Assembly: GCA_963667315.1 (NCBI GenBank)
Contig: OY763325.1
Location: 1,984,001-2,048,000 of the forward strand
Source of the DNA: DAINPP01 sp963667315
GTDB taxonomy: Bacteria > Thermotogota > Thermotogae > MWEM01
Length of the DNA: 64,000 nucleotides
Reading direction: 5' to 3'
A program made the translations under genes and the position numbers. How positions within the stretch are numbered: the stretch's first letter is position 1; each line of letters begins with the position of its first letter. Below, in pieces: positions 25,663 through 36,000 of the stretch. The notes under the pieces are model-generated. The model was not told where the DNA came from. It searched no databases and was given only the letters and a program-made list of their open reading frames with translations.

Positions 25663-28600
25663 TTGAAAAAGAACAGCAGAATCATCGTAGCGATCATGAT
25701 AGTAGTGACAATGATATTAGTCCTGACATCATGCGTAAGCCAAAAGAAGCCAAACCAGGCACCGAGCGCGGTGGTAAACATCTACCCTTCACAGAGCGAA
25801 CTGGTGGATGAGAACTACTTCTACAGCAAATGGACGGCAAGCACGGATCCGGAAGGTGGAGCAGTGACCTATCGCATCAACTACGCGCAGACGATAGAAG
25901 GACTGGACGACCCGACCTTCTATGAGACGGTGGAGACATACTTTCTGCTGCCGAACCTGGAAGAGGGGATCTGGTACTGGCGGGTCACGGCGATGGACAA
26001 GAACGGAAACAGCACCAGGAGTCCGATCTGGACCTTCACGGTGAACGGAGAGACCTTGCCCCAGCCGGTAGACCCGGAAGAGATTCCGACAGACCCGTCA
26101 CTGATCGTGAGTGGAGTGGAAAACACATCCTTCACACTGGACTGGCCTGAATACGAAGACCGGCAGAACCCGGGAAAAGCGGTAGAATACATCATCTACG
26201 TATACGACCAGGGACAGGGAATGAGCACAAGAAACGTTGAAGAAATGGGCTACTGGATGTCACGAATCGCCCCTGCGACGACGGCACACACGACGGACAC
26301 CACCTACACCTTCAACAACATGAACAGCGAGACCTTATACGACTGGGTGATCGTGGCACAGAACAACGCTTCACAAACAAGCGTGGTAGGAAGCTCACAG
26401 GTGAGAACGGGAAACAGAGCGCCAAGCCAACCCGAACTCCTGAACCCGACAGAAGGGGCAACCGACGTAGCCACAGACGTAACCCTGAGGTGGAGTGAAA
26501 GCGTTGACCCGGATGGAGACGCTGTGAAATACTACGTGTACATCGACATGGTAAAAAACACCAACCGAAACGTAACGGTCGAAGGGATAGACGAGACAGA
26601 ATACCAGCCGGAAGGACTGGAAGAAGGGCGAACGTATTACTGGTTCATCATGGCAAAAGACGCCAACGGAGCGGCGACACGAACACAGACGAACACCTTC
26701 ATGACCAAAGCGGAAGGAATGGACGTGCCCAACAGCCCGACACCTGGGGACGGAACAGAAGGGATGGACGCGACTGCTCCACCGCTGTTAGAATGGGAAC
26801 ACGACAAAAACGGGGCACCAATCACCTACACCGTCTACATGAGTGCAAACCCGAAAAAAATAGACAAAAAAGCCGAAGGGCTGACAGCCAAAAACTACCA
26901 GATACCAGGCCTGTTGGAAGGGAATACCAGATACTACTGGGCAATCGAAGCAAAAGACACAGGAACGGACAAAACCACACGCAGCGGGGTATGGACCTTC
27001 AAAACGGGAACCATCGAAGCGCCGGAACAGACGGAAGCCATCACAAACAGTGACGGGACACAAATAGAACTGACCTATGACAAAGCGATGGGAGACCCTG
27101 AGGGGAAAAAAGACACCTACACCGTCAAAAAAGAAAGCAGCAACACCATCACAAGCAGAGGCGCAAGAACAGTGACAACATACCGCACAATCGCAACGAG
27201 CAAAATAGAAAGAAAAGCTGGAACGACAAACATCTACATTCTTACACTGGAAGAAGCAATAAAAAACGGAGACAAAGTATTCATAGACTACACACCGGGA
27301 ACCGTAGCGAGCACAGACGGCGGGAAACTGGCAAAATACGAAAACAACCCCGTCACCAACCGCGTACCGGGAGCCCTGCCGGTGTGTACCGCAGCAACCA
27401 TGACAGCAGACGGCAGAAACGTAGAGCTGTCGTTCAGCCAGGAAATGAAAGCACCGACAGCCGAAGAGGCGAACCAGTTCGGAATTCTGGTGAACGGATA
27501 CGTAAACGAAATAGAAGGAGCGACACTAAGTGCAGACAAAAGAGTGATCACGCTGGAACTGGAAAAACCGGTGGGAAAGAACAACGAAGTGCACGTATCG
27601 TACACAAAGGGAACCGTAGCATCAACGGGAGGAACCCTCTTAGAAAGCTTCCAGAACAAAAAAGTGAACACGGACACCCTTGAGTACATCTGGGTCAACA
27701 AAAGCGTGAACTGGAACTACAAGAGCATAAGAGCAGCGATAGACGGAGCAATAGATGGAGATATCATCATCGTGGCACCGGGAACCTACATAGAAAGCTT
27801 TGGTTTTGACGGAAAAGCGATTACCCTGAAGAGTACCTACGAAACCGACACAATGGCAACCGCCACAACGATCATAGATGCGCAGCAGCAGGGTCCGATC
27901 ATGATCTTCAGAAGCGGTGAAGACAGAAATACCGTCTTTGAAGGCTTCACCGTCATGAACGGACATGAAGAGACTTATGAGACCACAGACAGAAGAGTAT
28001 CACCATACGGCGGAGCCATCACAATCACAGGGGCAAGCCCGACGATCCGAAACAACATATTCAAAGCCAACAGTTCATATAACGGCGGAGCCATCAACGT
28101 GAGTGCGGGGAATCCGCTGATCTATAACAACACATTTGATTCAAACGAAGCTGTTTACGGTGGAGCCATCTTCCTGAAAGCGGAGAACTATTACACAGAA
28201 GGCAGAAACACAGCGGAAAAAGAAACGGCAACGATCTATGGGAATACAATCAAAAACAACACGGCGGATAAAGGAGCCGGAATCTACATAGACGATGAAA
28301 GTTACAAAGTGTACAACGCAGCAGGAACAACATGGAAAACCTTCAATGCCCCGAATGCGGCAATCACATTTGTAGAAAACGCAACGGAGAAGAATAACAC
28401 CTACAGCGGAAATACAAGACAAGAGAGAAGTGAATCAAGAACGGAGACATTGGAAGGAATAGACATCTACTACTACTGCGAAGAAGAACTTGAAACACCG
28501 GCGGGAACACTGACACTGAGACCGCAGACGGCTTACGAACAGAGTGTTGTGAGCCTGAATCTGGACTACACGATCGGAAGCGAATATCATAATGGATTTG

Positions 28601-31600
28601 TCGAATTCATATTGACGGACACAAACGGAGACTGCTTTGAGATCACGGAAGGCGCTTCCGTCATCATCAATGGACAGACAACTCCGATCACAGATTCCGA
28701 TTATTACTACACTGCAAAAAATGCCATTATTACGGGACTCAAACTGGAAGAAGGAACTGTCACATTGAGATTGACACCACAGGAAACGCCGGCGGGAACG
28801 ACAACGAATCTCATAAACGCAAGAGATATCAACTATGAGATAAGTGCCAAAGGGGACGCAGATGGACTGGATCATGTATGGACAGACAGTACAACATCCA
28901 CACAAAACTTCCTGTCAAATGCCCTGTCGATCGTGACGGATATAGCCTACAAAGAGGGAAACGAACTGTATGTCAAACTGGAAAGCACCCCAAAGAGCCT
29001 GATAGTGGCCAGTGAGACAACGGTAAACGTTGTGCTCTCATCCATAAAGGCGACGGATGACTCGAGCCAGACGTATGAGATCATCACGGCCGCCGGAACA
29101 CAGACGGGAACGGACGAACTGACGGAAGCAGCAACGCTGATCGTGACGGCGGAACACGGCAACAAGGCAGCTTATGCCATAACGATCAACCCGACGAGAT
29201 TTGTGAGACTGGAAACGAATACAAATACAAGTGGGAGCAGACTCATCAGCAGAACCAATCCACAGGTAACGCTCACGAGCTGGCATGGCAGAATCACAGA
29301 CGCAGTGGACCAGGCAGGAGAGACAAACCAGTCAACGATCACGGTATGGCCGGGAACTTACATGGAAAATGTTGACCTCGGTTCAAAGGGAATCCATCTG
29401 ATGAGCACGGAACCGGCGAGCAAGACCGTGAGAGAGACGACGATCATCGATGCGAATTACGAAGGAAGTGGCGTAAGCGTCTACCAGAACACGGGAGCGG
29501 TGATCATCGAAGGCTTCACGATCACCCATGCGGGATATGCACACCCGACAAGCAGCAGAGGAGATTCACCGGCAGGAATATCCGTGAACAGGGGAAGCGC
29601 TATCATCCGAAACAACATCCTCACAGCGAATGGAAATGAAACCGAAAACAGTGGAGCCCCCGGAATCAGTGTGGTGTTGTCGGAAACGACGATCAACAAC
29701 AACACAATCACGAACAACTACAACGTGGACGAAGGAGCGGGAATACATCTGGTGATCGGAACGAGTACCGTCTACGCCAACAGCTTCACGGGAAACAAGA
29801 GTGAGGGAAACGGTGGGGCAATAGTCATTGGAGAGGAAACAAGATATAGTATGGCGAGAGACGCTGAAAACGACACCAAAGTAACCGTTTACGGCAACAG
29901 CTTCACGAACAACGTGGGAGACAAAGGTGGTGCGATAGCGGTATACGAAGACGCAACGCCTTACAACAAGGCAGGGGAAGCGTGGAGAGCGTTCAACATG
30001 CCGGGAGCGACGACGACGTTTGTAGAACATAACGCCGATACAGAAGACAACAACACGTACTCTGGCAACAGTCTGAACGAAGACTTCAGCAGTTCAAGAG
30101 ACGGCGTGGAAGAATCAACGGACATCTGGTTTGCCGGAGAAATAAAATCGACAGCGGGAACACTGGACCTGTCACCGGCAACGGTGACGGGAGATGCGGG
30201 AGAGCAGATCACGCTGACGGCGACGTACACGCTGGATTTCCCGGCATGTAACGGAGCGGTTGGCTTCGCGGTTCCGGAGCCGTTTAAGCTGACGCAAGAC
30301 GCCTCAATTACAGTAGGGGGTAAAACGGTAGAGACAGACAGAGTGTTTTTCCTCGATGCTAAAACGGTCGCAATAGTGGGCATCAACTGTACGGATACAC
30401 AGACAGTTGCGCTGGCCTTCAACTACACACCGGCCACACAGATGGACGAAGACGATTATGTCGTAGGTACCCGTATAAATGTAGACGGAACGGGAACGAG
30501 ATACACGGAGTCGGACTTTACCTATGCCACAATGACGATACCGCCACAGTATGCGGCTCCCGAAGTGGCGGTAAAAACACCGGTTGGTATTGAACTGGAA
30601 GCGACAACGACGGTGACGTTCACGTGGGAAGCGACGGCAGGGACACAGACAAATGCTATCGCAAGAGAAGAAGCGGGAATAGCCGGATACGTGGTGGCGT
30701 TTGCGGACAGAGACGGGAACTGGGCGAGTGCGACGGTGAACGACGGCAACACGAAGAGCTACGCAACGGATACCCTTGTCTATGGACAGGATTACAGCTG
30801 GCATGTGAAGGCGATCGGTGCCAACGGCAAGACGGCGACAACGACACCGGATGCGACGTTTATTACGGCCTACAGGTTGAGAGATCTGGGGAGTGAAGGG
30901 GTTGCCTACACGCTTGAAGACGATACGAACTTTGACTGTTACGAGATAGCCTTCGACAGTAAAGATCTGCCGGGAAGATTTGACGGGATGACGGAATTTC
31001 AGATAAACGTCAAGGGACAGACGTACAAGTTTGGGCAGAATGAATCTAACCCGACACAGTATAACGTTCAGATTCCTCATAGCGTCGGAACGCCAGATGA
31101 TCCAACGATGGATGAGGTCAGAGACGGGTTCTTTGGGGAGTCTAAAATCAAAAATGTTTCCTTCGCTCAGGGGGAAACAACCGCAGAATACGATACGATA
31201 GCTGAAGCGGTAGCAGCCGTTGATGACGCTGAAGGACAGGCAACAATCACCCTGAAGGAACCAGAGTATATTTTTACTGAAAGAATAAACCTTTACAGTG
31301 CAGCACCCATTACGATCATGGCGGCAGAGGGTGTAACACCGGTAATAAACGGAAACGACACGACACAGCTCTTCTACAATTTCACTCAGGATTCTGCGAC
31401 AGTGACGTTTATAGGCATCACCTTCAGCCACGCAAAAAGTGGGGTTGCAGGAGCGGCAGTTATATCCAATGCGTCGATGAAGTTCGTTGACTGTACTTTC
31501 AGCAACAATTTGGCAAGTAATCATGCCGGAGCGCTTTATCTGAATTGGGGCTCCTTTGTCATCAAGAACTGTCAATTCAACGATAATTCATGTGGAAGCT

Positions 31601-32199
31601 CCTCTTGGGGTGGTGCTTTGAACTGTGCCGATAATGCAATATCTCTAAGCATAATTGAATCCACATTTACAGCAAATAATGCCTATCGAGGTGGCGCGTT
31701 GTATATAGGAAATGCGGATACGGTAGAAATAAAGGATTCTTATTTTGATTCGAATACAGTTACCGGAAATGGAGGCGCTTTATATCTTGAACAGAGTGAA
31801 AATACAGATGTTACCATATCCGGAACGACCTTCACTTCAAATACGGCAACGAATACGAATAACGATGGTCCAACAATAACAGTCGGATATGGCGGAGCAC
31901 TCTATTTAAACTTAAATACTGCCATAGAGATCACCAGTGCGACCATCATAGATAATGCCGCGGGTAAATCAGGTGGTGGAATTTATATTCTGAGACAAGA
32001 CGGTTTTACGGGAGCGCCGAAAACGAGTGGCAATTCATGGTGGTACAATAGTGTGGGTGTTCCCTCATCGTTATATTCTCAGGATAGTGATTTTTCAATA
32101 GACAAGAATGGTCAACGTATTTATCCTTGTAGGGAATCAGATCCCGTGGTTGTGAAGTTAAACACAGCACCATCGTATCGATCGTATTGCATTAATTAA
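25663..32199 (+). CDS. Giant surface lipoprotein: FN3, SwmB-like and beta-helix modules
   Basis: This 2178-aa exported protein has lipobox L-T-S-C (Cys24). Four FN3-like domains follow (about 36-128, 140-245, 251-345, 350-447; W-x-A-S-x-D-P-E-G, Y-Y-W-x-V/I-x-A-x-D motifs), then two SwmB-like sandwich domains (about 450-670; D-K-V-F-I-D-Y-T-P-G-T-V). Two copies of a beta-helix plus Ig-like module cover about 674-1050 and 1178-1590 (I-R-N-N-I, G-G-A-I, F-N-x-P-x-A-x-x-x-F-V-E). A fifth FN3 (about 1630-1737) leads to a C-terminal Pmp-like beta-helix with many G-G-A repeats (about 1833-2178). It probably acts as an adhesin or a carbohydrate-binding surface fibre; no catalytic motif was recognised. 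The start is TTG behind GGAG. Codon use in the first 5.5 kb is strongly T-poor. Confidence 0.9.
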   Translation: MKKNSRIIVAIMIVVTMILVLTSCVSQKKPNQAPSAVVNIYPSQSELVDENYFYSKWTASTDPEGGAVTYRINYAQTIEGLDDPTFYETVETYFLLPNLEEGIWYWRVTAMDKNGNSTRSPIWTFTVNGETLPQPVDPEEIPTDPSLIVSGVENTSFTLDWPEYEDRQNPGKAVEYIIYVYDQGQGMSTRNVEEMGYWMSRIAPATTAHTTDTTYTFNNMNSETLYDWVIVAQNNASQTSVVGSSQVRTGNRAPSQPELLNPTEGATDVATDVTLRWSESVDPDGDAVKYYVYIDMVKNTNRNVTVEGIDETEYQPEGLEEGRTYYWFIMAKDANGAATRTQTNTFMTKAEGMDVPNSPTPGDGTEGMDATAPPLLEWEHDKNGAPITYTVYMSANPKKIDKKAEGLTAKNYQIPGLLEGNTRYYWAIEAKDTGTDKTTRSGVWTFKTGTIEAPEQTEAITNSDGTQIELTYDKAMGDPEGKKDTYTVKKESSNTITSRGARTVTTYRTIATSKIERKAGTTNIYILTLEEAIKNGDKVFIDYTPGTVASTDGGKLAKYENNPVTNRVPGALPVCTAATMTADGRNVELSFSQEMKAPTAEEANQFGILVNGYVNEIEGATLSADKRVITLELEKPVGKNNEVHVSYTKGTVASTGGTLLESFQNKKVNTDTLEYIWVNKSVNWNYKSIRAAIDGAIDGDIIIVAPGTYIESFGFDGKAITLKSTYETDTMATATTIIDAQQQGPIMIFRSGEDRNTVFEGFTVMNGHEETYETTDRRVSPYGGAITITGASPTIRNNIFKANSSYNGGAINVSAGNPLIYNNTFDSNEAVYGGAIFLKAENYYTEGRNTAEKETATIYGNTIKNNTADKGAGIYIDDESYKVYNAAGTTWKTFNAPNAAITFVENATEKNNTYSGNTRQERSESRTETLEGIDIYYYCEEELETPAGTLTLRPQTAYEQSVVSLNLDYTIGSEYHNGFVEFILTDTNGDCFEITEGASVIINGQTTPITDSDYYYTAKNAIITGLKLEEGTVTLRLTPQETPAGTTTNLINARDINYEISAKGDADGLDHVWTDSTTSTQNFLSNALSIVTDIAYKEGNELYVKLESTPKSLIVASETTVNVVLSSIKATDDSSQTYEIITAAGTQTGTDELTEAATLIVTAEHGNKAAYAITINPTRFVRLETNTNTSGSRLISRTNPQVTLTSWHGRITDAVDQAGETNQSTITVWPGTYMENVDLGSKGIHLMSTEPASKTVRETTIIDANYEGSGVSVYQNTGAVIIEGFTITHAGYAHPTSSRGDSPAGISVNRGSAIIRNNILTANGNETENSGAPGISVVLSETTINNNTITNNYNVDEGAGIHLVIGTSTVYANSFTGNKSEGNGGAIVIGEETRYSMARDAENDTKVTVYGNSFTNNVGDKGGAIAVYEDATPYNKAGEAWRAFNMPGATTTFVEHNADTEDNNTYSGNSLNEDFSSSRDGVEESTDIWFAGEIKSTAGTLDLSPATVTGDAGEQITLTATYTLDFPACNGAVGFAVPEPFKLTQDASITVGGKTVETDRVFFLDAKTVAIVGINCTDTQTVALAFNYTPATQMDEDDYVVGTRINVDGTGTRYTESDFTYATMTIPPQYAAPEVAVKTPVGIELEATTTVTFTWEATAGTQTNAIAREEAGIAGYVVAFADRDGNWASATVNDGNTKSYATDTLVYGQDYSWHVKAIGANGKTATTTPDATFITAYRLRDLGSEGVAYTLEDDTNFDCYEIAFDSKDLPGRFDGMTEFQINVKGQTYKFGQNESNPTQYNVQIPHSVGTPDDPTMDEVRDGFFGESKIKNVSFAQGETTAEYDTIAEAVAAVDDAEGQATITLKEPEYIFTERINLYSAAPITIMAAEGVTPVINGNDTTQLFYNFTQDSATVTFIGITFSHAKSGVAGAAVISNASMKFVDCTFSNNLASNHAGALYLNWGSFVIKNCQFNDNSCGSSSWGGALNCADNAISLSIIESTFTANNAYRGGALYIGNADTVEIKDSYFDSNTVTGNGGALYLEQSENTDVTISGTTFTSNTATNTNNDGPTITVGYGGALYLNLNTAIEITSATIIDNAAGKSGGGIYILRQDGFTGAPKTSGNSWWYNSVGVPSSLYSQDSDFSIDKNGQRIYPCRESDPVVVKLNTAPSYRSYCIN
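27682..28810 (+). repeat. Beta-helix/Ig module, copy A
   Basis: Protein-level repeat inside the 2178-aa lipoprotein. Order: a D-G-D-I-I-I-V-A-P-G-T-Y entry, T-I-I-D-A, I-R-N-N-I, G-G-A-I rungs, W-x-x-F-N-A-P-x-A-x-x-x-F-V-E, N-x-Y-S-G-N, then P-A-G-T-L-x-L and an Ig-like sandwich. Boundaries are approximate. Confidence 0.7.
29196..30432 (+). repeat. Beta-helix/Ig module, copy B
   Basis: Second copy in the same protein: F-V-R-L-E-T, T-I-T-V-W-P-G-T-Y, T-I-I-D-A, I-I-R-N-N-I, G-G-A-I rungs, W-R-A-F-N-M-P-x-A, N-T-Y-S-G-N, T-A-G-T-L-D-L-S-P and the sandwich. It is closer to copy C than to copy A. Confidence 0.75.
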
Positions 32200-32258
32200 T
32201 CAGGAATAGAGTTGTAGAACGGGAACCAACGTTTTAAATAAAATAAATTTTCAAGAGG

Positions 32259-32284
32259 AAGAGCAGGCGAAATCCTGCTCTTTT
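32259..32284 (+). terminator. Terminator of the giant lipoprotein gene
   Basis: AAGAGCAGG (32259-32267), a 6-nt loop and CCTGCTCTT (32274-32282) followed by TT, 60 nt after the stop codon. Confidence 0.85.
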
Positions 32285-32390
32285 GTCTTTGGATAAGGAT
32301 TAAAAGACAACTGAGCATATTGTAGATAAGAATGGAAAGGTGACGCACACACAGATGAATGTATTCAGGAGGCTCCGTGGTGATCTGTGT

Positions 32391-32562
32391 GTGGTAGAAA
32401 ATCCAACATCGGCGGATGGAGGCAAAGAAATAGGGCTGGTTCATCCACCCCTTATGAGCTGGGAAACGGACAAAAACAGTGGGGCGATTAGCCTGGGACA
32501 AAACAATTCCGAACGGGCAGGAATACAAATGGCATGTACAGGCAATTGGCGGAAATAGATAA
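32391..32562 (+). pseudogene. Remnant of an FN3 domain from a lost lipoprotein
   Basis: One frame reads E-N-P-T-x-x-D-G-G-K-E-I-G-L and P-P-L-M-S-W-E-T-D-K-N, matching the fourth FN3 of the giant lipoprotein (P-P-L-L-E-W-E-H-D-K-N). After a frameshift near 32492 another frame gives I-P-N-G-Q-E-Y-K-W-H-V-Q-A-I-G-G-N and a stop, matching an FN3 end (Y-S-W-H-V-K-A-I-G-A-N-G). There is no start codon or ribosome site. Its own terminator follows at 32566, suggesting this was once the tail of a separate gene. Confidence 0.7.
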
Positions 32563-32565
32563 GCA

Positions 32566-32600
32566 AAAAGGCGGTCTTTTTCAAGACCGCCTTTTGTGTT
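32566..32600 (+). terminator. Terminator after the FN3 remnant
   Basis: AAAAGGCGGTCTT (32566-32578), a short loop and AAGACCGCCTTTT (32583-32595) followed by T-rich sequence. It is a strong 13-bp stem that now ends no intact gene. Confidence 0.85.
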
Positions 32601-32883
32601 TTTAGGGAAACTATTTGATTCGTATCATATAGAAATACATCGATATTTCAGTGATAAGTTGCAGAAAAACATAATATAAATACGCCTTGTCGTAAGGCAC
32701 TTCACAACCTATACAAAGTAGAAGTTAAGAAATAATTTTTCTTACTGTGAATTATTCTTGCAGATAACTCAAAAAAACGGATACAATTGTATTTTTGATA
32801 ATCGTAATATTGCTGTGTGATCTAAACACTGTGTTTTTATTTTATAAAATCAACTTTATTGTTTTTTTTATATGACACTACTG
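32601..32883. other. AT-rich spacer
   Basis: Between the orphan terminator and the next lipoprotein promoter I see no coding sequence or repeat. Confidence 0.4.
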
Positions 32884-32912
32884 TTGATAATTCAACATAG
32901 AAGTGCTATAAT
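32884..32912 (+). promoter_or_regulatory. Shared lipoprotein-family promoter, copy 3
   Basis: TTGATA (32884-32889), a 17-bp spacer and TATAAT (32907-32912). The -35 overlaps the near-palindrome TTGATAATTCAA, comparable to TTGAATATTCAA of copy 1. The leader is about 115 nt and purine-rich. Confidence 0.7.
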
Positions 32913-33033
32913 CAATTCTGAATAACATAGTTAGAAAACAAAGGGAACAAACTGAAAAAGACAGTAAGTTCGAAGGAGAAAAAATAATAAACAAAGATAA
33001 ACGATAATGATAAGGAAACATTGGAGGGTAAAG

Positions 33034-36000
33034 ATGAAGAAAACGGTAATAGTTGTATTTGTAGTATTCTCGCTTCTGTTCACGGCATGTGTACAGGAAC
33101 AGAAAGTGACAGCCGAGACCAGCCTGCCAAAAGTGCTGGAACTGAGCGGACTAAGCGGACAATATGAGGTAGAAGATTACACGGATTATGGACTGTGGCT
33201 TCTGACGATAGAGGCGAATGCACTGACGAACAAGGTGGCTGATGCTGATACTTACTACCTTGAGACGGAAGGAAATGTGTATGCAATTCAGAGGAATCCG
33301 TTGAACGCAGGACAACTGATGATCTTTTTACCGGAACACTTCGTCATTGAAAACCTTTCAAGTGCAAAAATAACGATGGAACAGATAGGACAGTCAGGGA
33401 GTAGAGGGGACAACGACGATATCTTCATCGAAACCGTCTACATTACGAAAGACGGGAAAGAGTATGAGCTGACACTGGAGAATTACCTCTTTATGAAACA
33501 AGCGTCAAAAGACACGTTTGTGTACGCAGACGGAAAACTGCTGCGCCCAGATTATGTAAAGAGCAGTGACGGGTACACGTACAGCATGCAGAGCTACTAC
33601 AACGCCCGACAGGTATCGGAAGATCACGATGTGAACGGCGCGTTTTCCTTCCTGAAAAAGCTTGAGAATTACGAGAGCTATGTCTACGTAAACAATCCAT
33701 ATCGTGCGAAGATAGAAGAAGGAACAGTTGCCGTCTACGATCCGGACACAAGAGACAGGGTCTGGGAGCTGGGGGCTATGGGTGCCATAGATGAAGCGGC
33801 GACATACACCTACGACATCGCAGATAACAGTAATGCGCAGACACTGACGCTGACGATCAAAGAAGAGAATTTGCCGACAAAATATAATCAAAGTGGAGAA
33901 TATGAAATACAGTTCAAGGATGATGCGACCGTATGCAGTTTTGTCAACAGAAGCGGGAACTTGTATGATTGTGTGATTGAATATGCCATAACCGATAACG
34001 TTGATCTGATAAAAAATGCAAGATTCAGTGAGGCCAGTAACGCAACGCAGACGGATATCAGGCTGAAAGGGGTAAATAAAGCCTATGCTCTGTTAATCAC
34101 AGACCCTGCAACCGTGTTGAAAGTGGCAAGCGGCACTACCGTTGCACAGATGAAGAGTTATCTTGAAGCGGTGGATGGATCAAATCAGACCTATACCTTC
34201 AAGACGACGGATGGAAAACTGTCGAATGCCTCAATTCTGACAAAAAACGGAACACTGACAGTAACCTCTGAATATGGGGAACCATACATTGCTCAATTTG
34301 AGATGCGGGTGAATCCGACGCCGTTTGTGAGACTGGAAACGACATCAAAAATCATCTGGCACAACACGATAGGCGATGCCGTAACAGGCGCATCCGAATC
34401 AGATTATTCAACGATCACCGTTTGGCCTGGCTTGTACCGTGAAAACATCACTTTTGGTTCAAAGGCCATTCATCTCATGAGCACGGATCCGGCGAGTGAG
34501 ACGGTAAGAAATACGACGATCATAGATGGAATGTCAAACGGTAACACCATTCTAATCGGGAATCTCGCCGGTGGCAGTATGGAACGAGACGGTTCTGAAG
34601 AACAGACGATCGTTGAAGGCTTTACCCTTACGGGTGGCGCATCAGTCTTATCGCCGACATCACAAAGGGCGGATGACTCCGTTCTGGGAATGATTTCGGC
34701 AGCAGTGGCAGTAAACAGAGAAAAAGCCATCATCCGAAACAACCTCATCACCGGAAACGGAACGGATACCGGAGATGGGATGAGCAACCTGTCAGGTTGC
34801 GGTATCATCAGTGAGTATGCCACCTCAACCGTATACAGCAACGAGATTCGAAACAATTACAATGTGTTGATAGCAAGTGGTGCGGCGGTTGCAAACGGAA
34901 CGGCTGAAATATACGATAATCTCATCACACAGAACACCGGAAATATGGGCGGTGGAATTCTGGTCACCAATCTGGAAGAAACGGGCGTTTCGTCGAGAGA
35001 AACTACTGATGAAACGGTGGCAAAAATCTACCGGAACACCATCAGTGAAAATACCGCAGGAGTTAGTGAATATATCCCAGGAGACGGAGCGGGAATATAT
35101 ATATATAAAGGCTGCAGCATTCTGAATGCAAATGGGGAAAAATGGAGGCATTTTAATTCACCGGCGGCAAGCATTGAATTCGTCGAAGGTTCACCGGCAG
35201 AACAGAGAAACGTCTATCAGTCAAATGCCATAAACACGGGATCCGATCAGGGGACCGATATCATGTACGACGAATCCGAAGAAACTCCTCCGGGAACCCT
35301 TGAAATCTCACCAGTAACAGTTCCGGAAGGCGATCTCTTCACCTTAACGGCAACGTACACCTTTGCAGGACCGACCTGGGAAGGTGGCGTTGAATTGGAT
35401 TCAGCGGGCGATGTGACACTGGCATTCTTTGATCTGGATACCGCCTCTGTGACCATAGGAGATGGGGAGAAGAGACTTCTGACGGCTGATGAGAAATTCT
35501 CTGCTTATACTATTCAGATCGAAGGGATCACGAGTGAAGCGGCAACGAAAGTGGTGTTTCAGATTTGCAGGAAGTCAGATACAGCTATGCCTGCAAAAGC
35601 ATATACGCTAAGAGCCATACCGGATGCCGATGGTGGATCGGGGAGTGCTTATGGCAACACACAAACGGGAATAGCCTCCTCGGAGCTAACAATAAAAGTT
35701 TCTGGACCGGTTTCTTTTGCACAGGGTGAGACGACAGCAGAGTATGATACGATACAAGCAGCAGTAGCAGCCATCAGCGGAACAAGTCCGGCCACCCTCA
35801 CGCTGAACAACGATTTGTACCGGGAAGGATCACAGATAGAGCTGTCATTCTGTCCTGCATTGGTAACGATACAGGCAGCAGAAGGTAAGTCACCGGTTAT
35901 AGACGGTGAGGAACAATACCGTCCGTTTAGCTTGACGAACTCTCCAACCGTTACGTTTAAGGGAATTACCTTTACAAAGGGATATTATGAACTTACAGAT

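Noticed and set aside
30304..31575. Long open frame of 423 codons opposite the giant lipoprotein
   Set aside because: It results from the low T content of the coding strand, which removes stop codons from the other strand; the translation has no domain and the sense protein is clear.
31440..32000. Regularly spaced GGA/GGTGG repeats that might suggest a CRISPR or DNA repeat array
   Set aside because: The spacing follows the beta-helix rungs (G-G-A motif) at protein level; the DNA between is not repeated and unit length varies.
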